NCBI GenBank assembly: GCA_031472005.1
Contig: PZJY01000004.1
Coordinates: 2,330,556 to 2,394,555 of the forward strand
Origin: Tetracladium setigerum
Lineage: Eukaryota; Ascomycota; Leotiomycetes; Helotiales
DNA: 64,000 nt
Direction of reading: 5' to 3'
Each line of letters begins with the position of its first letter. Position 1 is the stretch's first letter. Below are positions 11,754-23,102 of the stretch, piece after piece. Under the pieces are notes generated by a model. The model made no database searches. It was given only the letters and a program-made list of their open reading frames with translations, and was not told where the DNA came from. A program made the position numbers and the translations under genes.

Positions 11754-13176
11754 CTAGTCCTCGTCATTCGACTCATCCGAGACAACACTCTCAACGTCTT
11801 CGCTCTCCTCCGAATTCCCGTTTTTCTTGTTCTTCTTTCCCTTCAACTTGGCTGACTTCGACTTTTTAACACGACCACTCTGCACTTTCTTGTGTGCAGA
11901 TTTCGTACTCTTCGACGAAGCTCCCCTTACTTCCTTCATCTTCCCTGTTCTCGTGACTAAGTCTTCGATGGGACACCCACAGTCATCCCACCCACTAGTC
12001 GATGGATTTGTATTTGCTCTACAACGAAAGCAATGTCTGCCATGTTTGATGAAGAGGTGATGGAGAGCATACTTCAGCTCATCCGGAACGCGAACCTCGA
12101 GATGACTAAAGATCTTATCCTCGGTAGAGCCAGCTGGAACCCAGCCAAGCCACTGAGAAATCCGGGAGACGTGCGTATCAACAGCAAAACTAGGTCGCTG
12201 CATGCAAAACAGAATAACACAAGAAGCAGTTTTGACGCCAATTCCGGGAAATTTGAGGAGTTCGTCCATGGCTTCGTTCGTATCTTTAATCGTAAAGATG
12301 CGTGCCAGAGACAAAAAATTGAAATCTGCTTTAGCTGGTACTTCTCCATCAATACTCGCTGAGAGTTTTTGGTAGATCTCGAAGTTTTGCTGGTAGACAA
12401 GATCCAAGATGCCTTTGATAAATTTTGATTTGTTCTTTTGCTGCCCTCCAGCAGCGATTGCGTCTTCTACCTGCTTAACACTGGCTTGTCGAACGACATC
12501 CCAGCTTGGACTTCCCCCACTAGATCCAAACGTCTCGATAAGACCCGCCAATGCTTTTGCAGAGTTCTCAGATGATGTGTTTGCACTTAAAAGCGTTCGA
12601 AGAAGAGCATCTAGCAAGTCAGGAACCTCGCCACACCCGGTAACGGTTGACGATGGTGGAGGAATCACAGTTGGCTGTGTTACCGCTCCATGCATTGAAG
12701 CAAGAAGCTCGTTGACTTTTCTGCAATCGCCGACCGTCGGTGATAGGTGATCTGGAAATGGTGAGAGACCAGGAGTCAAGCCGTATGGGTGTTTCTTCGG
12801 CCTTTTGGATGATGTGAACTTTGTTGATTTGATGGAATCGGATCCGGATTCCTCCATGATTTTAGAGCCTGCATTTGGGATTGCTTGCAGAGCGACATCT
12901 AAGTTCTCAGGTGCCGCTTCGTATTTTGATGTACCGGCGCTTGATGATCCAGCCACACTTTGGACTTTCTCAGACTTGACGTGTGAGGCGAGACTGGGAT
13001 CTAGGTTTACACTCAATCTTCGCGAGGGCGTGAAATTGAGTGAAGCTGTAGGACGCGTAGTTAGCACCTTCTATTGCTCCCTTGAATATGATAGACATCA
13101 AACCTTTTGGATTTAGCGTTCCCCTTCCAGGGGCATCGCCACTTCTCAGTTGCTTAGATCGAGTTTGAGGAGCCAT
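11754..13176 (-). CDS. HhH-GPD base-excision DNA glycosylase/AP lyase
   Basis: Exons 13104-13176 and 11754-13045 with a 58-nt GT-AG intron give 454 aa. A basic N-terminus (MAPQTRSKQLRSG) precedes a variable region, then the endonuclease III-type fold. The helix-hairpin-helix is FPGIGVKTA. Lys296, aligned with the lyase lysine of EndoIII, and Asp314 in VDTHV are both present, so bifunctional glycosylase/lyase activity is plausible. A cysteine group follows (CFRC then DDCGCP), but its spacing C-x2-C-x13-C-x-C differs from the classic C-x6-C-x2-C-x5-C [4Fe-4S] loop. The C-terminus is Lys-rich then acidic and probably nuclear. It would remove damaged bases in nuclear base-excision repair; lesion specificity cannot be read from sequence. 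Confidence 0.88.
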
Positions 13177-13320
13177 TTCAGTTTCAATATCCCGATTGGA
13201 CCGAGGTGGTAGCCAGAGGGCAGTTGTAAAAAGAGGTGTTGTGAGTTGTTCTATCGTAGACGTCTCCTTTGCTATTGTTTACATACACAGACGACTGGCG
13301 AGCAGACCAAGTACTTTCGC

Positions 13321-13732
13321 TTAGATTGAGAAAGTCGCCGAGGAAGAATTGGAATCCACAGGGCTAACATGCATCACTGCTTCTCGATAGAGCTTGAGTT
13401 CAGCAAGAGAGGGACAAATAGATTGTAAGAAAGATGGGGAATGTGGTTTCGGGGTTAAACCATCATTGGAGAATGAGTTCGTTTGAGAAATTTTGCTTTG
13501 AAGAAGTGTCAACTTTTACGAGCGAGGAAGAGGTGAGAATCGATGATGGCATGAGGCTCTCAATGTGGATTTTGTCCGTACCTGCAGGAGGCTAGCGACC
13601 CCGTGCCAAGCCTTAATGTGAGATCATCATTGCTGAAAGCAAAGGGGGAAGATCCGACAGAAAATATATCACAACAATAGTCAGGTAGATATGCTGGGTC
13701 ACTCACTTGAAAAAAGGCGACATTAAGATCAT
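13321..13732 (-). CDS. Candidate small three-exon gene (83 aa), unrecognised
   Basis: No long open frame exists here, but splicing gives one. Exons 13707-13732, 13582-13632 and 13321-13495 are joined through introns of 74 nt (GTGAGT...TTTCAG) and 86 nt (GTACGG...CAAAG), total 252 nt with a TAA stop. The protein starts MILMSPFFNNDDLTLRLG and ends SSSATFSI. A second in-frame ATG at 13723 would shorten it by three residues. There is no signal peptide, membrane segment or known motif. It lies 144 bp upstream of the glycosylase start and on the same strand. Support comes only from consensus splice sites and consistent phase, so it could be chance. Confidence 0.4.
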
Positions 13733-14038
13733 GATTCAAAAGATTGGACAAAAGTTGCCGACGCTGATCTGTCACAAGTAACAAATAACGGAGCTCCCAC
13801 TACCAGAGTAAAATCTTGACACTGCACAGATTTTGAGATTTTTACAATTTATTGGGCCATCCTATCTACCTTGGAAAGATGCGCAAATGTTTGGAAATCA
13901 GACAGCCACCCCGAAGACTCCGGATCCAACGCCAATATGCAAATATGGTACCAACGTCTACCCATGACGATGGGATTCATCTCCAAAGTTATGCAAACTG
14001 TATATTTGATTAGCTGGTGTTCTCAAGGCTTCGATGAC

Positions 14039-15796
14039 TTAATTAATAGCATACCTAATATCCTGACGATCTCTAACTGGGGGAGTGGCCGTATCGTCCC
14101 GCTCTCGCTTGCGTCGAGCATGACCATTGACATCTGGATCTGTTCTGAGACCGTTGACTGATTTTGGAGAAGAATCGGAGACGATCTGGCCAATGGCATT
14201 TACAGATACACCTCTGGTGATCAGTTCCAATTCCTTCTCACCAGCAACACCATTCATCACAGCCTCCTTAGCGCTCTCAAGCACTTTGAGCTTTGCGCTT
14301 TCACCACGTACTCTCTCAAGGTGCTCAAAGTATCCCTTGCTAACAGGGGTAACGTATGTACCACAGAAGACACCAACTTCAAATTCTTGAGTTGGGCCTC
14401 GGGGTGAAAGTTCAGCACAGGCGGATTTGAGATCTGCCAAAGATTGGTAGATAACTTCATCTGCACCAACATGCTCTGCAATTGCTTGTCTGTCACGCTT
14501 GTGTGCAACCATTTCAAGGGGAGATGCAAGATCAATGCCGTAGATGTGAGCGTGCGTAACTGGAGGAGCACTGGATGCAAGAATGACCTTCTTTGCGCCG
14601 GCTTCGCGAGCCATCAAGACGATTTCTCGGCTAGTGGTACCGCGGACAATACTATCATCAACAAGAAGAACGGTTCTTCCTGCAAACTCGGAAGGAATAG
14701 CGGTAAGCTTTCGACGAACTGACTTTTGTCGTGCTCCTTGACCCGGCATGATGAAAGTGCGGAAGACATAGCGATTTCTGACGAAAGCTTGACAATATGG
14801 GATGCCCAATTTCTCTGCAAGACTGGCGGCGGAGGTATTGGATGTCTCGGGAATAGGAATCACAACATCAATCTCCTTGATAGCTTCTGCGCCCAGAGTA
14901 CTGACAATGGTATCTGCCAATTTGAAACCCATGTTTTGTCTGCTTCGATGGACGCTAATACCATCAATGATCGTATCTGGACGAGCAAAGTAAACAAATT
15001 CGAAGATATCCGGGGAGTAGGATATCTGAGGAACAACTTGGCGGAAGACAGGAGCAGAGCCCTTGCGAATAATAACAGCCTGGCCAGGGAGAATATCGAC
15101 GATATCAGTGAAACCAAGTTGACGGAGAGCAATGGACTCAGAGGCCATCATGTAATCGTTTGCGCCAGTCAAGCTTCCCGATGGACGAGTACCAAGACAG
15201 AGAGGTCGGATACCGTGAGGATCTCGGAATCCAAGAATTCCAAAACCTGCCAGCATAGCTGTGCAAGCCCATCCACCAACACACTTGCCATACATTCTCT
15301 CCAAACTGTTCAAGATATCCTCCTCATTGACACGGGCCTTGCCAGTCTCATTGAGCTCATTGGCAAAAATGTTCAGCATAAGCTCGCTGTCGCTGTCGGT
15401 ATTGATATGTCGGTGTGCATCTCTGTCCAAGAAGACTCGGAGCTCTTCCGCATTGATCAAATTACCGTTGTGAGCAAAAGTGATTCCATAAGGGCTGTTC
15501 ACATAGAAAGGCTGGGCCTCGGCACTGGCACTGCTGCCGGCTGTGGGATATCTCAAGTGTCCCAAACCCATGAAGCCTGGAAGATCTTGAACTCGAGAGC
15601 CATCGTTGAAGACCTTAGCGGCCATACCGTTTCCCTTGCATTGGTAAATGCGACCTCCAGAAGCACAAGTAGCTATACCGCAGGCATCCTGGCCTCTGTG
15701 TTGTAGATAGTAAAGGGCATCGTGCAGATCGGCAGCGGCTGTTGTGGATGAAGGGTCTTCGAGGTCGCCGAGGATAAGAGCTAGAATGCCACACAT
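14039..15796 (-). CDS. ADE4: Amidophosphoribosyltransferase (glutamine PRPP amidotransferase)
   Basis: A single uninterrupted exon encodes 585 aa. The enzyme converts PRPP and glutamine to 5-phosphoribosylamine, the first committed step of purine synthesis, in the cytosol. Met-Cys2-Gly-Ile supplies the N-terminal nucleophile Cys of the class II glutaminase domain once Met is removed; RGQDACGI and HNGNLIN are further conserved glutaminase blocks. The phosphoribosyltransferase domain contains the PRPP loop VLLVDDSIVRGTT (residues 376-388). The C-terminus has a fungal-type extension rich in Arg/Asp. No propeptide precedes Cys2, as in the E. coli and yeast type rather than the B. subtilis type. 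The leader upstream (15797-16080) has a possible 5'-UTR intron. Confidence 0.97.
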   Translation of the reverse strand: MCGILALILGDLEDPSSTTAAADLHDALYYLQHRGQDACGIATCASGGRIYQCKGNGMAAKVFNDGSRVQDLPGFMGLGHLRYPTAGSSASAEAQPFYVNSPYGITFAHNGNLINAEELRVFLDRDAHRHINTDSDSELMLNIFANELNETGKARVNEEDILNSLERMYGKCVGGWACTAMLAGFGILGFRDPHGIRPLCLGTRPSGSLTGANDYMMASESIALRQLGFTDIVDILPGQAVIIRKGSAPVFRQVVPQISYSPDIFEFVYFARPDTIIDGISVHRSRQNMGFKLADTIVSTLGAEAIKEIDVVIPIPETSNTSAASLAEKLGIPYCQAFVRNRYVFRTFIMPGQGARQKSVRRKLTAIPSEFAGRTVLLVDDSIVRGTTSREIVLMAREAGAKKVILASSAPPVTHAHIYGIDLASPLEMVAHKRDRQAIAEHVGADEVIYQSLADLKSACAELSPRGPTQEFEVGVFCGTYVTPVSKGYFEHLERVRGESAKLKVLESAKEAVMNGVAGEKELELITRGVSVNAIGQIVSDSSPKSVNGLRTDPDVNGHARRKRERDDTATPPVRDRQDIRYAIN

Positions 15797-17551
15797 CTTG
15801 ACGGTTTCGAGTCTGCGAGAATGAGGGTAGGTTCTAAAAGAGGCTTGTTAGAATGTACAGGCAAATTTCGAAAGTGGCAGCAAATTGTTGAGGGTGGAAA
15901 TGGTTCAGTTCAATGGGTTATCCGCAGAAAAAACTCAGTAGTCTAACATCTTGAATATATTCGATCATCACAACCAGGAGATAGGAAAATTGGCACAACC
16001 ATGTATGGCAGAGTAAGAGAGACGACTAACCTAGCAGTAGAATTGGTTGTGTTTGCGTAGATCGACTCGTTGTGGGGGACTTAGGAAGTGCCGGATAAGA
16101 ATCAGGGAGGCGAATTGTCAAAGTCTTCACTTTACCGTTTGAGATCTGGCTCAATCGTGAAGATGGTGATATCTCAAATCGGCCTCAACGAGTAGCCGAG
16201 AATGACAATGCTGGGACGAGCAGTGATTTGACTGTGATGAAGACATTTTTTGGGTTTAAGAGCAGCCATCCCACCTTGAGAATCTTTTTGATCCCGAGAA
16301 AATTAGGGCCTGTGGAGGTGCAGGCTAGTCCGAAAGCGAATCGGAAGAGCCGCCACTCCAGACGACGATGCAGTAACCTCGAGTCCACGACTGCACACCG
16401 CAAAGAGACAACGAAAACAAGAATGACAACTTTTTGTCGCAATGCGCGAATCGCGGGAACTTTCATCCTATTTGATATGCTGATATTTGCGTGACAGTCT
16501 GTGGGACTGGTGCCAAGGGAGAATAAAAATTCTTTTTCCTCCCAGGCAAACATCCCAAATGCAATCAATGGCTTTGGAACCTTCTTCAAAGACCAATCAT
16601 TGAATGGAAGTTTCTTGACCCTCTACAATTTCAGATATTACGTATACATCCATTGTCCTTGCTAGAACAGTTAACAGGATAACAATAGGCCAACAGGCCA
16701 TGTACTTTTGTTGAGTCTTCCATGTTTGTGCGTACCCATCAAGGATGCGGACTCTCTATCAAAATCCCAGACAATAGAGAGGGCGTGAACAAGGATAACA
16801 ATCCCTCAAGCAAACATGATACTTCAGGCACTTTCTTTACTCATTTGCTCTCTTACAAAGTGCCGTTCTGTGATGGTCACTATCACAATCTAGGTGTATA
16901 TTTATTTCGCCTGCGTGTCCATTTGGCCGCACGAAACATACTTCAGTCAGTCTTCTGGTCAGCTCAATTATTTCCTTGTAACCACTCTTTCTACCAGTCC
17001 AGTACATTTTTAAAGTACGTGACACAAGGCGAAGTATTGTCCCGCTTTGATGCGCCAACTATTCACAGCTTCTGCTTAACTCCAGCAACACTTGCACTGC
17101 TTTGTGGTTTGAAGAAATTTATCCTGTCTTCAGAGCAGCGCTTCTTATGGTCTATCAGTTAGTGGATCATGGATTCAAAGCACGCACTTGTCTAGAGTTG
17201 AGAATGACCATAGGAGAATGTCAATAAAGCCCTCCTTTCGCATATATGTTCACGCTGACCCTCTCCTAGGATCTCACCCTTCCGCATCCACTTCACTTTC
17301 AAAGGTTGCCTCACTTTTTCAGAGCTTCCCCCTGTCTAATTGGGACTAACTAGAAGCTATCAGAAGAAGCTAGCGGATCTACTGTAGTTTCTCTTTCCTC
17401 TTCTCCTCGCACCATCTCAACAAACTCGCCTCAAGTCATTGGTCTCAACCCATTCTCTCCAATCCCTCTTTTTCCGTCTCCAAAGCCGCCAACCGACCTG
17501 CTTCAGACTACTTTGTTTCTTCTAGAGTCAGACTCTCTCACTCCTGCAACG
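15797..17551. other. Intergenic, divergent promoters of ADE4 and the methyltransferase gene
   Basis: Short open frames only, including a 146-codon one at 16722-17162 without recognisable features. Pyrimidine-rich sequence at about 17390-17520 just before the methyltransferase start resembles a fungal core promoter/leader. Confidence 0.5.
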
Positions 17552-20123
17552 ATGACCCAGGTAGTGATCTCTATCAGCGATGACGAGGGCGACAGCGATT
17601 TCGAAATCGTTAATCATGGTACGTTTCCAATTTTTCGACCGCTTCACCTTTCTGTTCTCTCGATCTCTCGTTCAGGAGCTATGGATAGTAGCTGAGCAAT
17701 CACTTGACTTTCTGATACACTTGGAATGGAAAGTATCTAATATCTCACTAGTTCGCCCTTCAAAAATTGCAAGAATGGTAGATGCTGTTGACGTGACCAC
17801 ACCAAGTGCACCACTTACCCCCGACACAACTCCGAAAAACACAAGAACCTGGGACCTTACCGACCCTTTCGCCAACAAGAACTCCGCTGTTTTAGGGCTC
17901 ACATCTCTGTCAAGTCAACGAAAGGCAACCTTCTCATCAATCTCGTCCTCTGCAACGATCAAGAACTCACCTTCGGCTATGACTACCGAGCGAGCTACAT
18001 CCATCATCGACTTAACTGCGAATAACATGCTCATCAAACTCTGCGAAAGCGCACCAGTCCCAGAAGAAATAATAGACTTGGTCGATGATGACGACGAAAA
18101 TACCTTCTTCTTCATTTCTGACAGTATTATCGAGATTGAAGATGACTTGGAGCCAGAGCAAGGTGAAAGCAAACCCTCAAAGAGCACCACGCAGCCGAAG
18201 CGAAACCCTCCGCCCTTCAGTACACTTGAAGCTCACCAGTACCGCGATTTCATACTAAGTCCCAACATGACTGTTGAAGTTATTGGAAGTGAGGCTTATG
18301 ACAACTTTTTCCTTCGTATTCAAAGCATTACTCGCGACGCATCCGGAGAGATAAAATTGCGAGGCCACAGGCTTCACAGAACCAAAGACGCAAATGGTTT
18401 ACTTGAGAAGAAGTTGAATGAGACATATGTTTGTTACGAAGTTGAGCTTGATGATCCAAGAGAAGCTAGGGAGCAGGCGATGATCGAAATTTCGCCAACC
18501 CAGATTGTGCGAGTACGGGATGTGCGACTCACGAATAGAAATTTCCCTCGAGCCAGAAATATCCCATACAACTACAACAAAGACCAGAAACCCCACCTAT
18601 ACGAACAAGGAGGGTTGACATTGCGATGGGCATATACTTGCTTCTTCGCTACCGCAGCCCACCGCCGAGATAACAAGTATGGTGAGCGGATGTTGCAGCG
18701 CATTCGATCGAGAGACTTTTCACTCGACTCTTCTGTATCGGAGACTATACTAAGGGAAAGCTGGCGTGGGAAGACTGTTCCAGGTGGTGCCTTCCAACCC
18801 GATTCTACTGAGAGTGGTAGTCTGGTTGTCGCATCCTTGAAAAGAAATCGTCAGGCGGTCCATAAGGCGGTGGTAACTAATTCGTCTGGAGCTATTGCCT
18901 TACCCAGCAAATCCTCAAGGTCAACAGAAGTTATCGATCTAACTAGAAGTTTGTCAGTCTCCCTCAAGTCCATTGAAATTGACATCTCATCGTCTCCTCT
19001 GTCACGTCCTCCACCAGTCGGTGAGATAATCAGCACTCACTCGCAAAAACCACGACCTAGAAAGGAAGGACAGTATACCTACGGCGACGCCTTTTGTGGA
19101 GCAGGAGGCACAACGCGAGGAGCCACCATGGCAGGTCTCAAGGTGCTATGGGGGTTCGACATGAACGAAATAGCGTGCAAGACGTGGCGACAAAACTTCC
19201 CACACTCAGATTGTTACCAGATGGAAGCCTACCGTTTTACTGATATCTTTAAAGGTACCGACTCGGTCAAGGTCGACATTCTACACATGTCACCACCCTG
19301 CCAGTACTTCTCCCCGGCTCACACACGGCCTGGCCCCAACGACGAAGCGAACAGCGCAAGCTTGTTTGCCGTCCAACAGATTATCGAACAAGTTAAACCA
19401 AGAATTGTGACCCTTGAACAGACTTTAGGATTAGGTAGGCAAGGAAAACACCAGGGGTATTTGAATTCCTTAATTCAGATGTTTACTCGAGCCAACTTCT
19501 CTGTACGATGGCAAGTCGTCTTTCTTGCACCATTGGTTTGTGACTTCTCCCTCCCTGTCTAGCTCATTTCTAACAGACAATAGGGACTGCCAGCTCGTCG
19601 CGAACGTTTGATAATGATCGCATCCTGGTACGCTCTCCTACTCCATCCTATCACATTAACATGAACTACACGCTCACAACTAGTCTCTAGCCCCGGTGAA
19701 ACCCTCCCTCAGATGCCCCAACCCACCCATTCGGAGCACGGTACCAACGGTCTCCTCCCTTTCAAAACCGTAAACCAGACCCTCTCGACCCTGCACCCGT
19801 CCCCCGCCTTCGACGCTGACATCAAATACTTCACTCCCCAGCAACTCCAACACCCCAAAATCCACCCATATGACGGGAACGCTATCCTTCCACGAGCTAT
19901 AACTTGCGGTGGCGGTGATTTCAATTATCATCCTTCGGGGAAGCGTGGTTTTACGTTGAGAGAGTTTGCGGCATTGCAGGGGTTTCCACAAGAGCATGCT
20001 TTCATGGGAAAGTCCAGGAAAGAGGTTAGGACGCAGATTGGTAATGCGGTGCCGCCTGTTGTTGCCGAGGCCTTGTTCAAATCACTTATCACGGATTTGA
20101 AGAAAGCGGATGGAGTCAAATAA
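17552..20123 (+). CDS. rid: RID/Masc1-type DNA cytosine-5 methyltransferase
   Basis: Exons 17552-17618, 17752-19535, 19584-19627 and 19691-20123 encode about 775 aa; introns 2 and 3 are 48 and 63 nt. Intron 1 (133 nt) is the least certain and may be two introns. After an acidic N-terminus, about residues 180-330 look BAH-like. The catalytic domain has motif I DAFCGAGGTTRGA (from Asp468), motif IV SPPCQYFSPAHT with catalytic Cys539, motif VI LEQT (Glu578) instead of the usual ENV, motif VIII ARRERLIMIAS and motif X GNAVPP. EQT and SPAHT are the hallmarks I associate with Neurospora RID (needed for repeat-induced point mutation) and Ascobolus Masc1 (premeiotic methylation), rather than DIM-2. 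The motifs are intact, so the gene is predicted functional in the sexual cycle. Confidence 0.9.
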
Positions 20124-21309
20124 ACTTGAGCCTCTCCCTACTCATGGTTGCAGATGGAGGTTTAATTGTGTTTGCAATATTCTGCTGCCACTTTTCCCAC
20201 AGTCGTCAACATCGCAAATCGCCGCCTCTATTTTCGTCACCGTTATACACCGTTCGAATATCCAAACGTACGCCTCACCAACGTAGACCACAACAAAGTC
20301 TTCTAAGAGAAGAGAAGATTGATGAAACGCTTGCCGCCCCTCTCCCACGGTTGAATTCACATCTCTCTTCCGTCTATGGAGCACACATGTCATCTCTTTC
20401 CAGCTTCAAAATTATCGAAAAGGTGGATTGAGGCGTAATTTTTTGTCCGAGTCCTTTCAAAATCTAAGGGAATACTTTTTCGTTCTTTTTTCACAGAACA
20501 ACGACGACCAAGCAATCATGGACAGATGCTTCGTCACTTCGAAACAGATCGCTGAGAACTGCTCAGCACATTCTATTTCATTGCATTTCATTTCATTTCC
20601 TGTAGATTTAGGAAGGTTTTGCGAAGGTTTTCTGAAGGTTACATGAAAAGTTCAAGATACTTCAGACAGAAGCGAGCGACCAGGAGGAGTGCTGAGAGGA
20701 AAGGGAAGGCCCCCAAAACACCCTGGTTGTTTTTATCTCATCTTTGACCTCGAACTTTTTTAAAGTGCAGAAAAGTCGTCATCCATCTTGGTGGACGTCG
20801 CTTCTCTCTCCTCCTGTCTTTCTTGATTTATTTGCGCTCTTGCTACATCAGTGCGGTGGATCTCCTCGCATGACAACGGATGGATGGTCTGTTGATTCTT
20901 CTTCTTCATTTGCTATCGTTGTGTTATCGATGATAGGTAGCTCCAAAGAAATGAAAATATAATATACAAAATGAACTTCGGCATCCCATATGTTTAATTT
21001 AAGACGGTGTGAGGCTGAGAGCTAGCTCTTACCTATCAGAATGGCCAATCTCTCTTACACACTACCCTAGCACGACAATGTGGTGTTGAGCAAAACAAAG
21101 TCACAATTCACAATTCACATCAAATCATCTATTTTCATATTTTTGTATTTTCATTTCGAGTGTAACTAACTGCATGTCGACTTATTTACCTACTCATCAA
21201 ACGATACTGATAATAATAAATTGCACTTTCGCTTTCGAAGAACAAACCGCCGGCCGTTTCATATGAACCCAGACATCTAAATTTCTCAACTTGAGACTTG
21301 ATCTTTGAT
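20124..21309. other. Convergent 3' intergenic region
   Basis: Lies between the stops of the methyltransferase gene (plus) and the malate synthase gene (minus). No gene found. Confidence 0.5.
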
Positions 21310-23102
21310 TTACAACTTCGCCGCTGGAGAGGAGCTACCCACGCTCGTGATCTCATTGTACAGAAGGCTGTAATTTTAATCATTAGTATGTTTTCGCTAT
21401 ATCTCATGTGGATGGGCCAGGGGTGGAAGATAAGGAAGGAGAGAGAAAACTCACGAAGTCAAGAAATCAGCATAGTCCTCTCCGGTAACCTGTCCTGAAA
21501 AGTACTGTGCCGCCAAGTGATACTTATTGCCTTTTGCGCCCTTGCTCGCCAATTCATCGGCCTGCTCCTTCAAGAGCTTCAAAGCATACGCCTTGTCGAC
21601 TTTCTTTCCCTCGGCAGTCACAACACCATGACGAACCCATTGCCAGAGCTGACTGCGACTTACTTCTGCCGTGGCAGCGTCTTCCATGAGATAATTGATC
21701 GGCACGCAACCTACACCACGGAGCCAGCCTTCCATGTATCCGATTCCGATGTTGAGGTTCTTGCGGATACCCTCTTCAGTTACTTTGCCGGGGACGTTCA
21801 TGTTTAGGAGATCATTGGCGGTGATTTTGACCTCTTCGCGACGCACAAACATTTGGTTGGGAGTGGGCATGTGTTGGTTGAATACTTCGGAAGCAATGGA
21901 TGCCAATGCTGGGTGGGCAACCCAAGTTCCATCATGTCCGGCTTTGGCTTCGCGGAGCTTGTCGGCGTAGACACCTTCCATGGCTTTATCATTGGCTTTC
22001 TTGTCGTCCTTGATGGGGATTTGTGCGGCCATGCCACCCATGGCGTGGACTTGACGCTTGTGGCAAGTTTGGATGAGGAGTTTAACGTAGGAGTCCATGA
22101 ATGGGACAGTCATTGTAACTGAGGCGCGGTCAGGGAGGACGAAGTTTGAGTTTTGTCGGAACTTTTTGATCACGCTGAAGATGTAATCCCAGCGGCCGCA
22201 GTTCAGGCCGGAACTGTGGTCGCGGAGTTCATAAATAATTTCGTCCATTTCGAATGCGGCGAGGATGGTCTCAATTAGAACGGTTCCACGGATAGTTCCT
22301 CGAGGGATGGCGACGTAGTCTTGAGAGAGGTTGAAGACGTCGTTCCAGAGACGGGCTTCGAGGTGGGACTCCATCTTTGGGAGATAGAAGTATGGTCCGG
22401 TTCCACCTTCGATCAGGGCCTTCGCGTTGTGGAAGAAGTATAGACCGAAATCGAATAGACTTCCGGATATCGGCTCCCCGTCAACAGTAACATGCTTCTC
22501 CTCCAAGTGCCAGCCTCGAGGTCGGACGATAAGTGTAGGTAAGGTTCGATCGGTGCGAAGTTTGTATTCCTTCTGTCCAATCTTGAAATCAACCTGCTTG
22601 CGGATAGCATCGTAAAGGTTGACTTGGCCATTGATCATATTGTCCCAAGTTGGGGCACTGGAATCTGCAGAGTGAAGCAAATTAGCAGACTGTAAAGTAG
22701 TAGTGGTAGTAGTGGTAGTAGTATTAACTGGGAATACATACCTTCGAAATCAGCCATATAAGTCCACACATTCGAGTTCAAGGCATTCACTACCATCTTC
22801 CTATCGGTAGGACCAGTGATCTCAACTCTACGGTCAATCAAGCCAGGAGCTGGCTTCGCTCCCTGCCATGCGTCATTGTCTCTAATATGCTTGGTCTCTG
22901 GGAGGAAATCTGGCAGAGCACCCTTATCAAGCTCTGCCTGTCTAATTACTCGACGTTGGAGGAGTTCCTTTCGCCTGGTGTTGAAAGAACGGTGGAGGAG
23001 GGCGAGGAATGCGAGGGCTTCCTTGCTGAGGATCTTGCGATGGGAGTCGGTGACTGTGCCGAAGACATTCACGCCTTGGAGGATTGAGTCTGTGGTTGCC
23101 AT
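21310..23102 (-). CDS. acuE: Malate synthase, peroxisomal/glyoxysomal
   Basis: Exons 22742-23102, 21455-22664 and 21310-21367 (introns 77 and 87 nt) encode 542 aa. The enzyme condenses glyoxylate with acetyl-CoA to malate in the glyoxylate cycle, needed for growth on acetate or fatty acids. Malate synthase A-type blocks are clear: WTYMADFEG, YFYLPKMESHLEARLW, IPRGTIRGTVLIETI, SGLNCGRWDYIFS and GYMEGWLRGVGCVPINYLMEDAATAEVSR. The last exon of 58 nt encodes only the end of the protein, finishing SSSPAAKL; AKL is a peroxisomal targeting signal type 1. Without exon 3 the protein would stop after FLTS and lose targeting. Length is typical of fungal family members. Confidence 0.97.
22665..22741 (-). 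other. Malate synthase intron 1 with GTA/GTG triplet repeat
   Basis: The 77-nt intron contains an imperfect run of AGT/GGT triplets on the plus strand (GTAGTAGTGGTAGTAGTGG). Its GTATGT donor and GCAG acceptor are otherwise ordinary. Confidence 0.6.

Noticed and set aside
16722..17162. 146-codon plus-strand open frame
   Set aside because: No domain, no splice partner, located in a promoter region.
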